Below are positions 30,858 through 40,430 of a stretch of DNA of 50,037 nucleotides, in pieces. The translations under genes and the position numbers were made by a program. The notes under the pieces are model-generated. The model was not told the origin of the DNA and ran no database searches. It worked only from the letters and a program-made list of their open reading frames with translations. The stretch's first letter is position 1; every line of letters starts with the position of its first letter. This DNA is from Actinomycetota bacterium (lineage in GTDB: Bacteria > Actinomycetota > CADDZG01 > WHSQ01). Where the stretch lies: contig WHSQ01000018.1 of the NCBI GenBank assembly GCA_009380005.1, forward strand, positions 1-50,037, written 5' to 3'.

Positions 30858-32236
30858 CTCCGGTTGAACGCCGGTGGGTACTCGGTCAGGGCGATGGAGC
30901 AGTCCTTGTCATGCGACTCTTCCGCCATCGCGACGGCCGTAGCGACGTCGGGGGCCGAGTCGAACCCACAATGCGCGGGGATCGCCGGATCGTCCGGTCC
31001 GGCAACGATCACCCTGCCCGCGTGGCGTAAACGCTTCAATGGGTACAGGGCCATGATGGCGTGAACGGGATGGAAGCCGAACCCGTTGCGGTACGCATCG
31101 ATGTAATCGGGTCGCCGAGCGAAGCGTGGCTCGAACTCCCTCCGAGCCTCGTCCGGATCCCTCGTCTCGGGCAGCACCGCGTCCCACGCTTCTCTGTACG
31201 ACGGATGGTGCCGCTCGTCCCACCGATCCCGGCACGGCGTGGCGAGGATCACGGTGCAACCGGGCTTGCCCAGCGCCTGGATGACGCCTCCCAGATATCC
31301 CAGCCCCGTCGAGATGAGATCCAGGATCGGATTGCCGTGCGCGAACGCCGCGTACGGGCTCCAGTCGGGTACTCCGTAGATCACTACATCGGCCTTCTCC
31401 GCCACCAGGTCGCGACGTGCGGGTTGAGCGACCCGCAACGTCTCGAGGACCTTGGCGCGCGTCGCACGCACGCTGCCGCCATAAACGTCGTGCACGGTGA
31501 GCGGATCGGCCAATACGGTCTCGAGCTTGAAGATGCGATCGGCGCCCAGCGTCCCCTCGACGTGCGCGCCCATCTCGTCCAGCATGTCGTGCATCCGGTT
31601 GCGAGCCAGCGACATGCTCATGATGTCGGGGGTGTGGTGATGGCGGATAGATCCGTAGGTCGCCAGGCCGACACACACCGACTTCCAGCCGCCGGAGAAC
31701 GCCCTCATGGTCGAGCAGTTGAGATAGATCAGCAGATCGCTGTCCGTGACGCAGCGGTTCAGCTCGACCCTGTAGCCCGAGGCCGTGGAACCCAGGTCCG
31801 ACAGAGCATCGGGGTCCTCTGCGTCGTGACAGCGCAGCCGATCCTTGAACTCGCGAACCAGCTCGGGCCCGATCAAGCTCGCGAGCTCGTCATGCGTGAA
31901 CTTCCGGTGCAAGGCATTCGCACACACGAGGTCGATGAGGCTTCGGTCGACGCCGGCCTTCTCCAACTCACGGATGATGGCGGGGAGGGCGATCTCCCAG
32001 ACGGGCGCGTAACAGGGGACCGTGGCGTCGTCGAAAGCGATCGTGACCCTCTTGGCACCGCGCGCCGATTCACGCAGAGGATCGCGGTCCAGGGGATGTT
32101 CCAGCGCACGCATCACGGTCGCGCTGAGATCGTCGGCGGGCTCCAGCGAGACGCTCACGCCGGAAGGCGCGACCCGCGTCCTGTCGGGCAACACGGCCGT
32201 TACGAAGGAGTCGCCGGAGACGATCCTGCGCTCCAT
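30854..32236 (-). CDS. LarA-like nickel-pincer racemase family protein (DUF2088)
   Basis: A 460-residue LarA-family protein. The N-terminal domain has CANALHRKFTHDEL (about residues 104-117), equivalent to the GxHRPxT-type loop that binds the nickel-pincer cofactor in lactate racemase, and the C-terminal domain has a long conserved region with RDRWDERHHPSYREAWD. The family comprises 2-hydroxyacid racemases and epimerases; no larB/C/E cofactor genes are visible here, so the substrate is unknown. Its ATG (complement of 32234-32236) overlaps the TGA of the DUF2342 gene, so the two are one operon. Longer upstream reading is not protein-like. Confidence 0.82.
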   Translation of the reverse strand: MERRIVSGDSFVTAVLPDRTRVAPSGVSVSLEPADDLSATVMRALEHPLDRDPLRESARGAKRVTIAFDDATVPCYAPVWEIALPAIIRELEKAGVDRSLIDLVCANALHRKFTHDELASLIGPELVREFKDRLRCHDAEDPDALSDLGSTASGYRVELNRCVTDSDLLIYLNCSTMRAFSGGWKSVCVGLATYGSIRHHHTPDIMSMSLARNRMHDMLDEMGAHVEGTLGADRIFKLETVLADPLTVHDVYGGSVRATRAKVLETLRVAQPARRDLVAEKADVVIYGVPDWSPYAAFAHGNPILDLISTGLGYLGGVIQALGKPGCTVILATPCRDRWDERHHPSYREAWDAVLPETRDPDEARREFEPRFARRPDYIDAYRNGFGFHPVHAIMALYPLKRLRHAGRVIVAGPDDPAIPAHCGFDSAPDVATAVAMAEESHDKDCSIALTEYPPAFNRS

Positions 32237-33381
32237 CACGATCCGTCGATCACCCGTTCGATCCAGACGAACGGATCCCTGATCTCTGCGAGGCTCGGGA
32301 GTGAGTCCGGTGCCTCCCATACGCGATTCAACGCTGCGATGCCGTGCAACTTCACCACCGCGGCGCAGAAGGTCCCGGCCCCCGTCTCGAGCGACCGATC
32401 CGTGGAGATCCCGAGCAGGTTCGTAAGGACCTGCTTCCCTTCGCTGGGCGAGGCGCGGTGCCGCCACATCCCCTCGGAGATCTTCACGGCATCGTCGATC
32501 ATGCGCGGAGCGACCTCGCCGCATGCGTGGTTGGCGTATCCCTCGAAGATCGCAAGTGCGGCCTTCAGACGTGACAGGGCGGCCGTGTGCCGGTCGTTCT
32601 GGACCAGGGGGATCATGTTCTGCATCCCGCTTTCGAGACTAGACATCTCACCCGACTGCAATTCGACCATCCGCCGTTCCAGATCCCCGACGTCCAGCTC
32701 GATCGAGTCCACCACGTCGGTGAACAGGCTCCTCGTGTACTTGTCGAGCCACGGCACCGACCGGAACAGGATCTGGCGCGCGGCACTGTGCAGCGATAGC
32801 CAGTGCCTGAACGGCTTGCTCTCGAATCCGTAGTCGACGGCGACGGCGTCGATGTTGGTCGGCAGGAAGAAGAGCTGACCATCGTCCTCACGCGGGATGG
32901 CGATGTCGAAACGCGTTAGGAATTCTCGGGAGAGGTGACCGATGAGGGTGCCGGCCTGCATGCCCATCAACAGCGGGGTCATCTGCGACATCGGGCCAAG
33001 CGCGCTGCCCGAAGCTTCCTCCTGGGCTTCCATGCCACCGAGACGGCCGAGCTCAGCCGAGAATCGATCCGCCAGACCTTCGAGCAGCCACCGCCATCCC
33101 TGCAACGTCTGGGTGACGAACTCGGCTCTCGTGATCAGCTCGCTCCGCAGCGGTTCGTCGATGCTGAGGCGTGTGTAGCCGGAGATGAGCTGTTCGGATC
33201 CGCGCACGGCATCGTCGAACGTTCGAACCTCTTCCGCGGTCGCCTTCGGCTCGTAGCCGGACTGTCCCGCGACGGCAACGCCCACCTGCCGCGCCAGCTC
33301 GAGGTTGACCGGGCCCCCGCTGCCCGACTGCAGCAGTTTCTGGATCTCTCTGAACAAGGGGATGTCGAAAGGGTCACTCAT
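32236..33381 (-). CDS. DUF2342 (zincin-like, F420-associated) protein with a degenerate HExxH motif
   Basis: A 381-residue protein of the actinobacterial DUF2342/zinc-dependent metalloprotease family: MSDPFDIPLFREI at the start, long helical body, and PWLDKY in the second half. At the position where family members carry HExxH before PWL, this protein has LHSAARQILFRSVPWL, i.e. HSAAR, so the zinc peptidase site is broken. It probably works as a non-catalytic member. The start is ATG 33381; GTG 33384 and TTG 33387 are possible. It is first in the minus-strand operon with the LarA-like gene, 32 bases from the divergent epimerase gene. Confidence 0.85.
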   Translation of the reverse strand: MSDPFDIPLFREIQKLLQSGSGGPVNLELARQVGVAVAGQSGYEPKATAEEVRTFDDAVRGSEQLISGYTRLSIDEPLRSELITRAEFVTQTLQGWRWLLEGLADRFSAELGRLGGMEAQEEASGSALGPMSQMTPLLMGMQAGTLIGHLSREFLTRFDIAIPREDDGQLFFLPTNIDAVAVDYGFESKPFRHWLSLHSAARQILFRSVPWLDKYTRSLFTDVVDSIELDVGDLERRMVELQSGEMSSLESGMQNMIPLVQNDRHTAALSRLKAALAIFEGYANHACGEVAPRMIDDAVKISEGMWRHRASPSEGKQVLTNLLGISTDRSLETGAGTFCAAVVKLHGIAALNRVWEAPDSLPSLAEIRDPFVWIERVIDGS

Positions 33382-33413
33382 CACCAACCATCGTCGCGCA
33401 GTACGCTCGCTGT

Positions 33414-34502
33414 GTGATCAGCGAAAGGAACGGTGGCCCCGGGAACCCAGGCGGGGTCACCGTAGCCATCACGGGGACGGCCGGATACGTGGCCGGCAGG
33501 CTAATCCGCAACCTGCTGGCCGACGATCGCGTGGCCCGTGTCCTGGGCTTCGATCTCCGGGACCCCCAGGTAGGGGCCGCCAAGTTCGTGTTCGATGCCG
33601 TCGACGTCCGGCACCCCGAGCTTCGCAGACGGCTGGAAGGCGTCGACGTCCTGGTGCATCTGGCGTTCATCATGGATCCGATCCAGGACGAGACGCTGAT
33701 GAGGGACGTCAACGTCAATGGGTCGCAAAATGCCTTCGAGGCAGCGGCTGCCGCCGGAGTGAGGAAGATCGTCTACACATCCTCCGCCGCCGTATACGGC
33801 GCGCATCCAGACAACGCGGTCCCCCTGGTGGAGGAGTCACCATTGCGGGCGAACCTCGACTTCTCCTATCCGGCGCACAAGCTGGAGGTCGAGTACATGG
33901 TGCAGGACTTCCGCGATCAGCATCCTGAGATCGTGTTCACGGTGTTCCGTCCCGCTACCGTGTTCGGCGCCAACGTGGATAACGCATGGTCGCACCTCAT
34001 GGAGATGCCCTTCCTGCCTGTGGCGGAGGGTTATCAGCCTCCGATGCAGTTCGTTCACGAAGACGACGTCGCCGATGCCCTGGCCTTCGCCGTACACAAG
34101 GACCTCGATGGTGACTACAACCTCGCCGCCGACGGGTGGATGGAAGGAGACGAGGTGCTCGCCGCGGTGGGTCGTCGTCGGTTCCACCTGTCCGAGCCGA
34201 AGCTCTATCGCCTCGCCGACCGCCTGTGGCGCCTCGGTCTCGCGGAGGCGCCACCCGGGATGGTGCACTACGTCACTTATCCCTGGGTCGTTTCGTCTGC
34301 GAAGCTCGCCGGGGAAGGATTTTCCGCAACCAGGTCGAACTCTGAGGCGCTGGGAGAGACCGTCGAAACGGCTCGTGGAAAGGTGCGGATCGGGCGAAAG
34401 CGGTACGAGAAGGCGCACCTGGCACGGGGAGCGGCCGGAGTCGGAGCCGCAGCCGCGCTCGGGGTGCTGGCCGCCAGGAAGAGATCGCCGGAGCGCGCCT
34501 GA
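33414..34502 (+). CDS. NAD-dependent epimerase/dehydratase (extended SDR)
   Basis: A 362-residue extended short-chain dehydrogenase. The Rossmann motif is VAITGTAGYVAGRL (about 15-28), the catalytic serine lies in VYTSSAAVYG (about 119-128) and the tyrosine/lysine pair in SYPAHKLE (about 152-159). These enzymes act on nucleotide sugars or sterols; the C-terminal 50 residues are a basic tail. The role is not clear from neighbours. GTG 33414 is the start; the gene is divergent from the DUF2342 gene. Confidence 0.88.
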   Translation: MISERNGGPGNPGGVTVAITGTAGYVAGRLIRNLLADDRVARVLGFDLRDPQVGAAKFVFDAVDVRHPELRRRLEGVDVLVHLAFIMDPIQDETLMRDVNVNGSQNAFEAAAAAGVRKIVYTSSAAVYGAHPDNAVPLVEESPLRANLDFSYPAHKLEVEYMVQDFRDQHPEIVFTVFRPATVFGANVDNAWSHLMEMPFLPVAEGYQPPMQFVHEDDVADALAFAVHKDLDGDYNLAADGWMEGDEVLAAVGRRRFHLSEPKLYRLADRLWRLGLAEAPPGMVHYVTYPWVVSSAKLAGEGFSATRSNSEALGETVETARGKVRIGRKRYEKAHLARGAAGVGAAAALGVLAARKRSPERA

Positions 34503-34654
34503 GCGAGGGTGCTTGGGGAACCAGCCCGCGAGCGGGAAGGCCCAGGTATTGGTACCCTCCCTTGCGGGCTTCCGGCAGGGCATCAGGGCCCAGCCGTCGT
34601 AGGCGGACTCCTGAGATCGAAAGGGCGTTAACTAGTTAGGGGAGAGCAGAGAAC
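34503..34654 (+). promoter_or_regulatory. Non-coding leader of the Arg-rich/mreB cluster
   Basis: This 152-bp gap contains a stem AGCCCGC (34523-34529)/GCGGGCT (34564-34570) that competes with a local CCCG/CGGG hairpin, and an AT palindrome TAACTAGTTA (34629-34638) just before the ribosome binding site AGGGGAG. I checked it against SAM, TPP, c-di-AMP, glycine and cobalamin switches and found no fit. It may be a promoter/leader region for the downstream genes. Confidence 0.35.
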
Positions 34655-35401
34655 TTGGTGTATCTGGCCATCATGGTCTTGGTCGCGGCGGCCGGCATCA
34701 CGCGGCTCTATCTCCAGCAGCGACGCGAGCGGCTCTCGGTTGAGAAGGCGGACGGCTTCTGGGCCGGCCTCGAGCGGATCGCGGTGCACCCGGATCCGCG
34801 CGCCACGGCCCCGATCAAGCGTCGGGAGCGCACCGCCAGGCCCAAGATGTTCGGCGGCCGAGCCCGCGCCACGGGGATCGACCCTGCCCGCCGCGCGGCC
34901 GCGAAGCGTCGGATCGAGCAACGCCGCCGTATCGTCGCCCAGCGGGCGGCCGCCCGTCGTGTAGCGGAGGCCCGGCGCCAAGCCGCCGCTCGCGCTCGGT
35001 CTTCCCGGCGCGCCAAAGGTCGACAGGTCGCTCGCCAGACTCCTGCTGCTCGCAGATCGGCGGCCCGCAGCGGCGCTCCCAGACAGCGGCAGCCTCAGGC
35101 CCGGGTGCCCGAGGCGTACGAGGTCCCTCCCGCGCGGCGAGACCTCCAACCCGGCCGGCTCGTCAAGCAGCGGGCCGCGCAGTCCGGCGGTTCGCCGCGA
35201 TCCGCTCGGCGTCGCGTTGCGACTCCTCCGCCCCGCAAGAAACACCTGGAACCCATCCCGCGACCCGTGCTCATCCCAGACGCGTCCGACCTTCCCCGCA
35301 TCATGGTTAGGAACGTGGAACCCAGGCGGATCGACATCGACGACCGCCACGCCGATTGGATCGATCTCCGCGAAGCCACTTTCGGTCGCTACGTACGGTA
35401 G
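34655..35401 (+). CDS. Membrane-anchored arginine-rich protein, unknown function
   Basis: A 248-residue protein with one N-terminal transmembrane segment (VYLAIMVLVAAAGITRLYL, residues 2-20) followed by about 190 residues very rich in R, A and Q (RRIVAQRAAARRVAEARRQ) and a more ordered acidic end (DASDLPRIM, IDLREATFGRYVR). The basic region should lie in the cytoplasm if the N-terminus is outside, where it could bind nucleic acid or acidic lipids. It starts at TTG 34655 or GTG 34658, after AGGGGAG. mreB begins 10 bases after its stop, suggesting a link to cell shape or division. I recognise no family. Confidence 0.7.
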   Translation: MVYLAIMVLVAAAGITRLYLQQRRERLSVEKADGFWAGLERIAVHPDPRATAPIKRRERTARPKMFGGRARATGIDPARRAAAKRRIEQRRRIVAQRAAARRVAEARRQAAARARSSRRAKGRQVARQTPAARRSAARSGAPRQRQPQARVPEAYEVPPARRDLQPGRLVKQRAAQSGGSPRSARRRVATPPPRKKHLEPIPRPVLIPDASDLPRIMVRNVEPRRIDIDDRHADWIDLREATFGRYVR

Positions 35402-35411
35402 ATAGCCCACC

Positions 35412-36404
35412 GTGGCACGTGACATCGCTATAGACCTCGGAACGGCCAACACTCTCGTCTACCAGAAGCAACGCGGCATCCTCTTCTCCGAGCCGACCGT
35501 GATCGCGTTGAACAAGGAAACGGGAGTGGTCCTCGCCATGGGTGAGGAAGCGTGGCACATGATCGGACGTACGCCCGGCTACATCGTCGCCGTGAGACCG
35601 CTGCGCGCCGGGGCTATCTCCGACTTCGAGATCACCGAGAAGCTCATCCGCCTCATCCTGCAGAAGTCTGGGGTGACGCGTTTCTCGCGCCCTCGCGTCC
35701 TCGTATGCGTGCCCAGCGCGCTGACCGAGGTCGAGCGTAGGGCCGTTGAAGAGGCGACCCTCTCGGCCGGAGCCCGTACCTGCTACCTGATCGAAGAGCC
35801 CATGGCGGCAGCGATCGGCGCCGGTCTTCCGATCCACGAGCCTATGGGCAACCTCGTGGTGGACGTGGGTGGTGGAACGACGGAGGTCGCGCTGATATCG
35901 CTGGGTGGGGTCGTGACCAACGCGGCCGTTCGAATGGGCGGATTCGACCTGGACGCCGCGATCCAGAGCTACGTTCGCCGCGAGTACGCGATGGCGATCG
36001 GTGAACGAACCGCAGAGAAGATCAAGATCGCGATCGGATCGGCTTTCCCGCGCATGCAGGAGGAGAAGGCCGAGATCCGCGGGCGAGATATGTCCTCGGG
36101 CCTCCCCAAGAACATCATCATCACCTCGGAAGAGCTGCGAGAGGCGATAAACGAGCAGCTGCGGCTGGTCGTGGGAGCTGTGATCGACTGCATCGGTTCC
36201 TCGCCGCCGGACCTCGTCCAGGACGTCCTGATGACGGGGATAACCCTCACGGGTGGGGGAGGCATGCTCTCTGGGCTCGACATGCTTCTGTCGCAGGAGG
36301 CAGAGGTGCCGGTCCACGTGACCGAACAACCGCTGGAGTCGGTCGTGTTGGGGGCCGGTAAGTGCCTCGAGTCCTTCCAGGATCTCAAACAGATCTTCCT
36401 GTAG
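35412..36404 (+). CDS. mreB: MreB rod-shape actin homologue
   Basis: A 330-residue MreB/Mbl. Nucleotide-binding motifs are intact: phosphate-1 DLGTANTLVY (8-17), phosphate-2 VVDVGGGTTEVALISLG (about 151-167) and adenosine LTGGGGMLSGL (about 278-288). MreB forms filaments beneath the membrane that direct peptidoglycan synthesis. It starts at GTG 35412, directly after the Arg-rich gene. mreC and mreD, which usually follow mreB, are not present here; the next gene is a PDZ-Lon protease. Confidence 0.96.
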   Translation: MARDIAIDLGTANTLVYQKQRGILFSEPTVIALNKETGVVLAMGEEAWHMIGRTPGYIVAVRPLRAGAISDFEITEKLIRLILQKSGVTRFSRPRVLVCVPSALTEVERRAVEEATLSAGARTCYLIEEPMAAAIGAGLPIHEPMGNLVVDVGGGTTEVALISLGGVVTNAAVRMGGFDLDAAIQSYVRREYAMAIGERTAEKIKIAIGSAFPRMQEEKAEIRGRDMSSGLPKNIIITSEELREAINEQLRLVVGAVIDCIGSSPPDLVQDVLMTGITLTGGGGMLSGLDMLLSQEAEVPVHVTEQPLESVVLGAGKCLESFQDLKQIFL

Positions 36405-36438
36405 GCCTGTAGGCCCCGTACCTGCCCATACTTGGAGC

Positions 36439-37491
36439 ATGCAACGGAACGAGTGGGACCTGCCTCAGCCTCCCGGCGTTCGCCCGGTCAAGGGTCCGCG
36501 CGTCTGGCTGTGGGTCGGGTCGACGATCGCGGCCGTCGTCTTGATCGCGGTCGCCCTCTACGTCCCCGTCCCCCTCTTCTACGAGTTCGTGCCCGGTCCG
36601 GTGAGTGACGTGCAGGAACTGGTCGAGGTGGAGAACATCGAGACCTATTCGTCAGAGGGCAAGCTGTTCCTGACGACGGTCAACGTCGATACGAAGGTCA
36701 CCGTCGCGAAGATGATCGCGGCCCTGTTCGATGATTCCGAACAGGTCGTGTTCAAGGAGCAGGTGACCGGAGGCTCCACGCTCGAAGAGCTCGAGGAACA
36801 GCAGCGGCTCGAGATGCGGACCTCGAAGCAACAGGCGAAGGTTCTCGCGCTCGGTGCGCTCGGCGTGGCCGCGCCGCCGAGGGGCTCCGGAGCGCGCGTC
36901 GCACAGACCGTTCCCAGTTATCCCGCTCACGATGTCCTCGAAGAAGGCGATGTGATCTTGGAGATGAGCGGTCGTCCGGTCTCGAGCACGTGCGATGCCA
37001 TGGAGGGGATCCGCAGGATCGAGCCCGGTCAGGAGCTCACGATGACCATCGAGCGTGGCTCCGAGCGAGAATCGATCACCGTTGAAACCGTAGAGAACCC
37101 CAACGAGCCGGGGACGGCCTTCCTAGGGGTAGCGATGGAAGACGTCGAGCCCGAGTTGGACTCGGACATCGAGGTGCGGTTCAAGACGGGCGAGATCGCC
37201 GGTCCGTCGGCCGGGCTGATGTTCAGCCTCGCTCTCTACGACCAACTCACACCCGAGGACCTCACGGGCGGACGCAAGATCGCAGGCACGGGGACCATCG
37301 GATGCAAGGGAGTGGTGGGACCGATCGGTGGCATCGAACAGAAGATCGCCGCTGCCGAAGACGCGGGGGCCGAGCTCTTCCTCTCGCCGGACGGGAACTT
37401 CGAGGCTGCCCGAAGCGTCGCCGATGAGATCAAGGTCGTAGCCATAAGTGACTTCGACGAAGCACTCAGTTATCTCGAGGGCAACGGCTAA
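36439..37491 (+). CDS. YlbL-type membrane-anchored PDZ-Lon (S16) protease
   Basis: A 350-residue protein with one N-terminal transmembrane helix (22-48), a PDZ domain at about 155-220 (DVLEEGDVILEMSGRPV) and a C-terminal Lon (S16) protease domain. The catalytic pair is S257 (GPSAGLMF) and K302 (EQKIAAAED). Such proteins face the cell envelope in Gram-positive bacteria. It is 34 bases after mreB and 39 before the histidine kinase gene, so it may belong to either unit. Confidence 0.93.
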   Translation: MQRNEWDLPQPPGVRPVKGPRVWLWVGSTIAAVVLIAVALYVPVPLFYEFVPGPVSDVQELVEVENIETYSSEGKLFLTTVNVDTKVTVAKMIAALFDDSEQVVFKEQVTGGSTLEELEEQQRLEMRTSKQQAKVLALGALGVAAPPRGSGARVAQTVPSYPAHDVLEEGDVILEMSGRPVSSTCDAMEGIRRIEPGQELTMTIERGSERESITVETVENPNEPGTAFLGVAMEDVEPELDSDIEVRFKTGEIAGPSAGLMFSLALYDQLTPEDLTGGRKIAGTGTIGCKGVVGPIGGIEQKIAAAEDAGAELFLSPDGNFEAARSVADEIKVVAISDFDEALSYLEGNG

Positions 37492-37530
37492 GCCTGTCAT
37501 CGGGGGCGCCTGCGTGGGACACTGGCTCCG

Positions 37531-40353
37531 ATGCTGGAAGGCTTCCTTGGAGTTCCCCTCCATTTCACGATCGAGTTCTTCGGTTTCCTGGCAGCGTCCG
37601 GAGCGACCCTGCTCGCGGTCTCCAATCGGGAACTGATCCCAGGCAGTTCGCTCGAGCGCTCCACGGCCGCCGCCGGATTCCTGAGCCTGGCCATCGCTCA
37701 GGTTGTCCACGGGGGTGCCTTCCTGCGGGGCGGTGATGGCTCGACGTTGATAACCGCTCTGCACCTCTTGGCTCTGTCCCTCGTGATGTTGGGGGTGGTT
37801 GGTGGTCTGCGCCACAATGTTTCCACCGCGGCCGTTCTCGGTTTCGAACGACCACTGACACTCGGTCCGGCTGCGGCGGGGCTGATCGTCGGTCTCATGG
37901 CGTTCGCGGCCTCGGCCAGGGGAGGGCCCCGATCACACCGTCGGTTGGCGGTGTGGGCTCTGTTGCTCGGCGCCAGCGATCTGGTGCTGGGGCTGGATCC
38001 CGTCGCTCGTTTCAACGCCGGGGTCGTGTCCGTCGAGGCGTACGCGGCGCATGGTCTCAAATTCCTCGCCTTCATAGCCCTCGCGTGGTGGCTGTGGACC
38101 GGGACCCGTTCGAGCATCCGGCTGCGTTTCGTCGCCTCGTTCGCGGTATTGCTGGTGCTGGTCGTATTGACGCTTGCAACGGCGCTCACGGGGGTCATCT
38201 CGAACAGCGTCGCGAGCGAGGAGCTGAAAAGGATGCAACGGGAAGGCGATGCTCGTGTCGAGGAGTTGAGTGGGCTCGCCGTCGAGATGAAACTGGACGT
38301 AGATCAGCTCGCCGGTACCGACTTCATAAGGCGAGCGTTGGCGGCACGAGACAGGAACGGTCTGAGGTCGATCGCGGAAGGGTTCAACCGCGGGCGCGGT
38401 GAGGATCTCTTCGAAGACGTCGACTTCGTGCTCTTCCTCGATCCTCGTGGCCGGCTGCTGGCGTACGACGCGCAGGGTCCTTATCGCCCGGTTCGGGCCG
38501 GCACGGGTGCCATCCGAACGAGGCCGGCGAGGCTCGGGCAGACGGACATCCTCACGATCGCGGGGTCGCGGGTCGTTGCGGAGGCCACCGGGCGGGGATC
38601 GGGCGTCGTCGCCAGCATGGAGACGCTGGGGGGCCGGATGGTCGGGGTGGTAGCGGCGGTGAAGGTGACCGCCCCCGGCGACCAGCGTAAGCAAGCGGGT
38701 CTGATGGTGATTGGGGGATTCGTCGATTACCTCGATCTCCAGAAGCTGATCCAGACCGAGGCCGGGGGCGCCGCGGCGCTCGCGAGCCCCGACGGCAAGA
38801 TCATCGCCTCTACGTTCATCGATGTGGAGGTCGAGGCGGGTTCCGAGGCCCTGTTCCCACCCGATGTTCGCAGGCAGCTCGCCCGATCCGGCGCGGCGAG
38901 TCGCACCCATGTGATCCAGTCTCGATCGTTCTTCATGTCCTATCGCCACCTCACGACGCCCACGAACGTTCCCGTCGCGACCCTCGTCATCGCCAGCGGC
39001 AGCGAGCTCGTCAGGACGACCCGTGATGACGTGACCCGCACGTTGTTCCTGGTGGCCATGGCGATCGGCGGGATCGTGCTTCTGCTCGCGTGGTTGTCCG
39101 GCCGCCGCATCACGCGACCCATCCAGATGCTCACGGACACGGCCGAGGCCGTAAGGGAAGGTGACCTCAGCGCGCAGACGGCGATCCGCGGTGAGGACGA
39201 GGTCGGTCGGCTGGGCGAGACCTTCAATGAGATGACTGGATCACTTTTGCGCATGACACGCGACCTGCGCGAGGCGGCGCGCGAGGAACACGAATTGCGA
39301 GCTCGGATCGAGGCCATCATCGAGTCGATGGCCGACGGCTTGATCGCTCTCGACTCCGAACGCCGTGTCCTGGCCTTCAACCGTGAGGCCGAGCACCTCA
39401 CCGGCGTGCGCGCCGTGAAGGCTATCGGCATGTTGGCGGAAGACGTTCTCGATGTGCGCGATCCACAAGGCGAGAAGGTTCGGCTGCCCGTTTACGACCT
39501 GGCGGAGGGCTCGGTAGGAAACGTCTTCCTGTTCAATCGTGCCGGCAGGAAGGTGTCCGTGGCCATCACGAGCGCGGTGCTCCACGACGAGGATGAATCT
39601 GCAATCGGTGGCGTCGCCGTGTTCCGTGACATGTCACGCGAGTTCGAGGTCGAACGTCTGAAGTCGGAGTTCCTCTCGAACATCTCACACGAACTCCGGA
39701 CACCTCTGACCCCGATCAAAGGCTACGCCGAGATCCTCTCCCGCAAGGAGGTTCCGCGCGAGAAGGCCCGCCAGTTCGTGGGGGGCATCTTGGATTCGAC
39801 GATAAGGCTCGAGCGGATAGTGGAGTTGTTGGTCGACTTCGCGGCTTTGGAAGCGGGCCGTTTATCGCCGCGCGCGAAGCCCGTGAACCTCGGCGCGATC
39901 CTGGAGGAACTGGCGGATACCTGGAAGGATAGGGCTGGCGATCATCACTTGGTGCTCGACGTCGGTACGAGCCTTCCGCCTGTGCTCGGAGACGAGCGGC
40001 TATTGCGCCGATCGCTCGAAGAGGTTCTGGACAACGCCATCAAGTTCTCACCGAGGGGCGGCATCATCCGTCTCGAGGCGCGGGCTGTTGCGATCTCGGA
40101 GGAGGGAAGGCCGTCTCGGAAGGCGGTCGAGGTCGCGATCGCGGATGAAGGCATCGGGATCCCCGAGGACCAGGTCGGCAGCATCTTCTCGTACTTCCGT
40201 CAGCTCGATGGATCCGAGACCCGCACGTACGGGGGCCTGGGATTGGGCTTGTCCTTCGTGCAGAGGATCGTCGAGGAGCACGGTGGGGACATCGATGTGG
40301 CGAGCCGGGTGGAGGAGGGGACCCGATTCACGATCACCATCCCGGCGCACTAG
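37531..40353 (+). CDS. Large membrane histidine kinase (multi-TM, sensor domain, HAMP, PAS)
   Basis: A 940-residue sensor kinase. The first about 190 residues are a multi-pass membrane domain (about 6 helices), then a transmembrane segment near 200-225, an extracytoplasmic sensor domain to about 500, a second TM (LFLVAMAIGGIVLLLAWL), HAMP at about 525-580, PAS at about 595-700, HisKA with phospho-acceptor H720 (SHELRTPLTPIKGY) and a HATPase at about 770-935 (DNAIKFSPRGG, GLGLGLSFVQRI). All catalytic motifs are intact. The receiver gene at 41633 is a plausible partner. The signal is unknown. Confidence 0.93.
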   Translation: MLEGFLGVPLHFTIEFFGFLAASGATLLAVSNRELIPGSSLERSTAAAGFLSLAIAQVVHGGAFLRGGDGSTLITALHLLALSLVMLGVVGGLRHNVSTAAVLGFERPLTLGPAAAGLIVGLMAFAASARGGPRSHRRLAVWALLLGASDLVLGLDPVARFNAGVVSVEAYAAHGLKFLAFIALAWWLWTGTRSSIRLRFVASFAVLLVLVVLTLATALTGVISNSVASEELKRMQREGDARVEELSGLAVEMKLDVDQLAGTDFIRRALAARDRNGLRSIAEGFNRGRGEDLFEDVDFVLFLDPRGRLLAYDAQGPYRPVRAGTGAIRTRPARLGQTDILTIAGSRVVAEATGRGSGVVASMETLGGRMVGVVAAVKVTAPGDQRKQAGLMVIGGFVDYLDLQKLIQTEAGGAAALASPDGKIIASTFIDVEVEAGSEALFPPDVRRQLARSGAASRTHVIQSRSFFMSYRHLTTPTNVPVATLVIASGSELVRTTRDDVTRTLFLVAMAIGGIVLLLAWLSGRRITRPIQMLTDTAEAVREGDLSAQTAIRGEDEVGRLGETFNEMTGSLLRMTRDLREAAREEHELRARIEAIIESMADGLIALDSERRVLAFNREAEHLTGVRAVKAIGMLAEDVLDVRDPQGEKVRLPVYDLAEGSVGNVFLFNRAGRKVSVAITSAVLHDEDESAIGGVAVFRDMSREFEVERLKSEFLSNISHELRTPLTPIKGYAEILSRKEVPREKARQFVGGILDSTIRLERIVELLVDFAALEAGRLSPRAKPVNLGAILEELADTWKDRAGDHHLVLDVGTSLPPVLGDERLLRRSLEEVLDNAIKFSPRGGIIRLEARAVAISEEGRPSRKAVEVAIADEGIGIPEDQVGSIFSYFRQLDGSETRTYGGLGLGLSFVQRIVEEHGGDIDVASRVEEGTRFTITIPAH

Positions 40354-40430
40354 GGCTGGGTAAGCTGGGAAGATAGTCCAGAAGGGCTATTCCGACCCCC
40401 CTCCATCTGAAGGAACCTAGCTGGGACGAT

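Noticed and set aside
31061-32833. 590-codon plus-strand frame opposite the LarA-like and DUF2342 genes
   Set aside because: Low-complexity composition, no domain, and both minus-strand proteins are coherent.
34503-34654. Possible c-di-AMP (ydaO) riboswitch before the Arg-rich gene
   Set aside because: GGGGAACCAG is reminiscent, but the required GGGTGAAT core and closing elements are missing; kept only as an unassigned leader.
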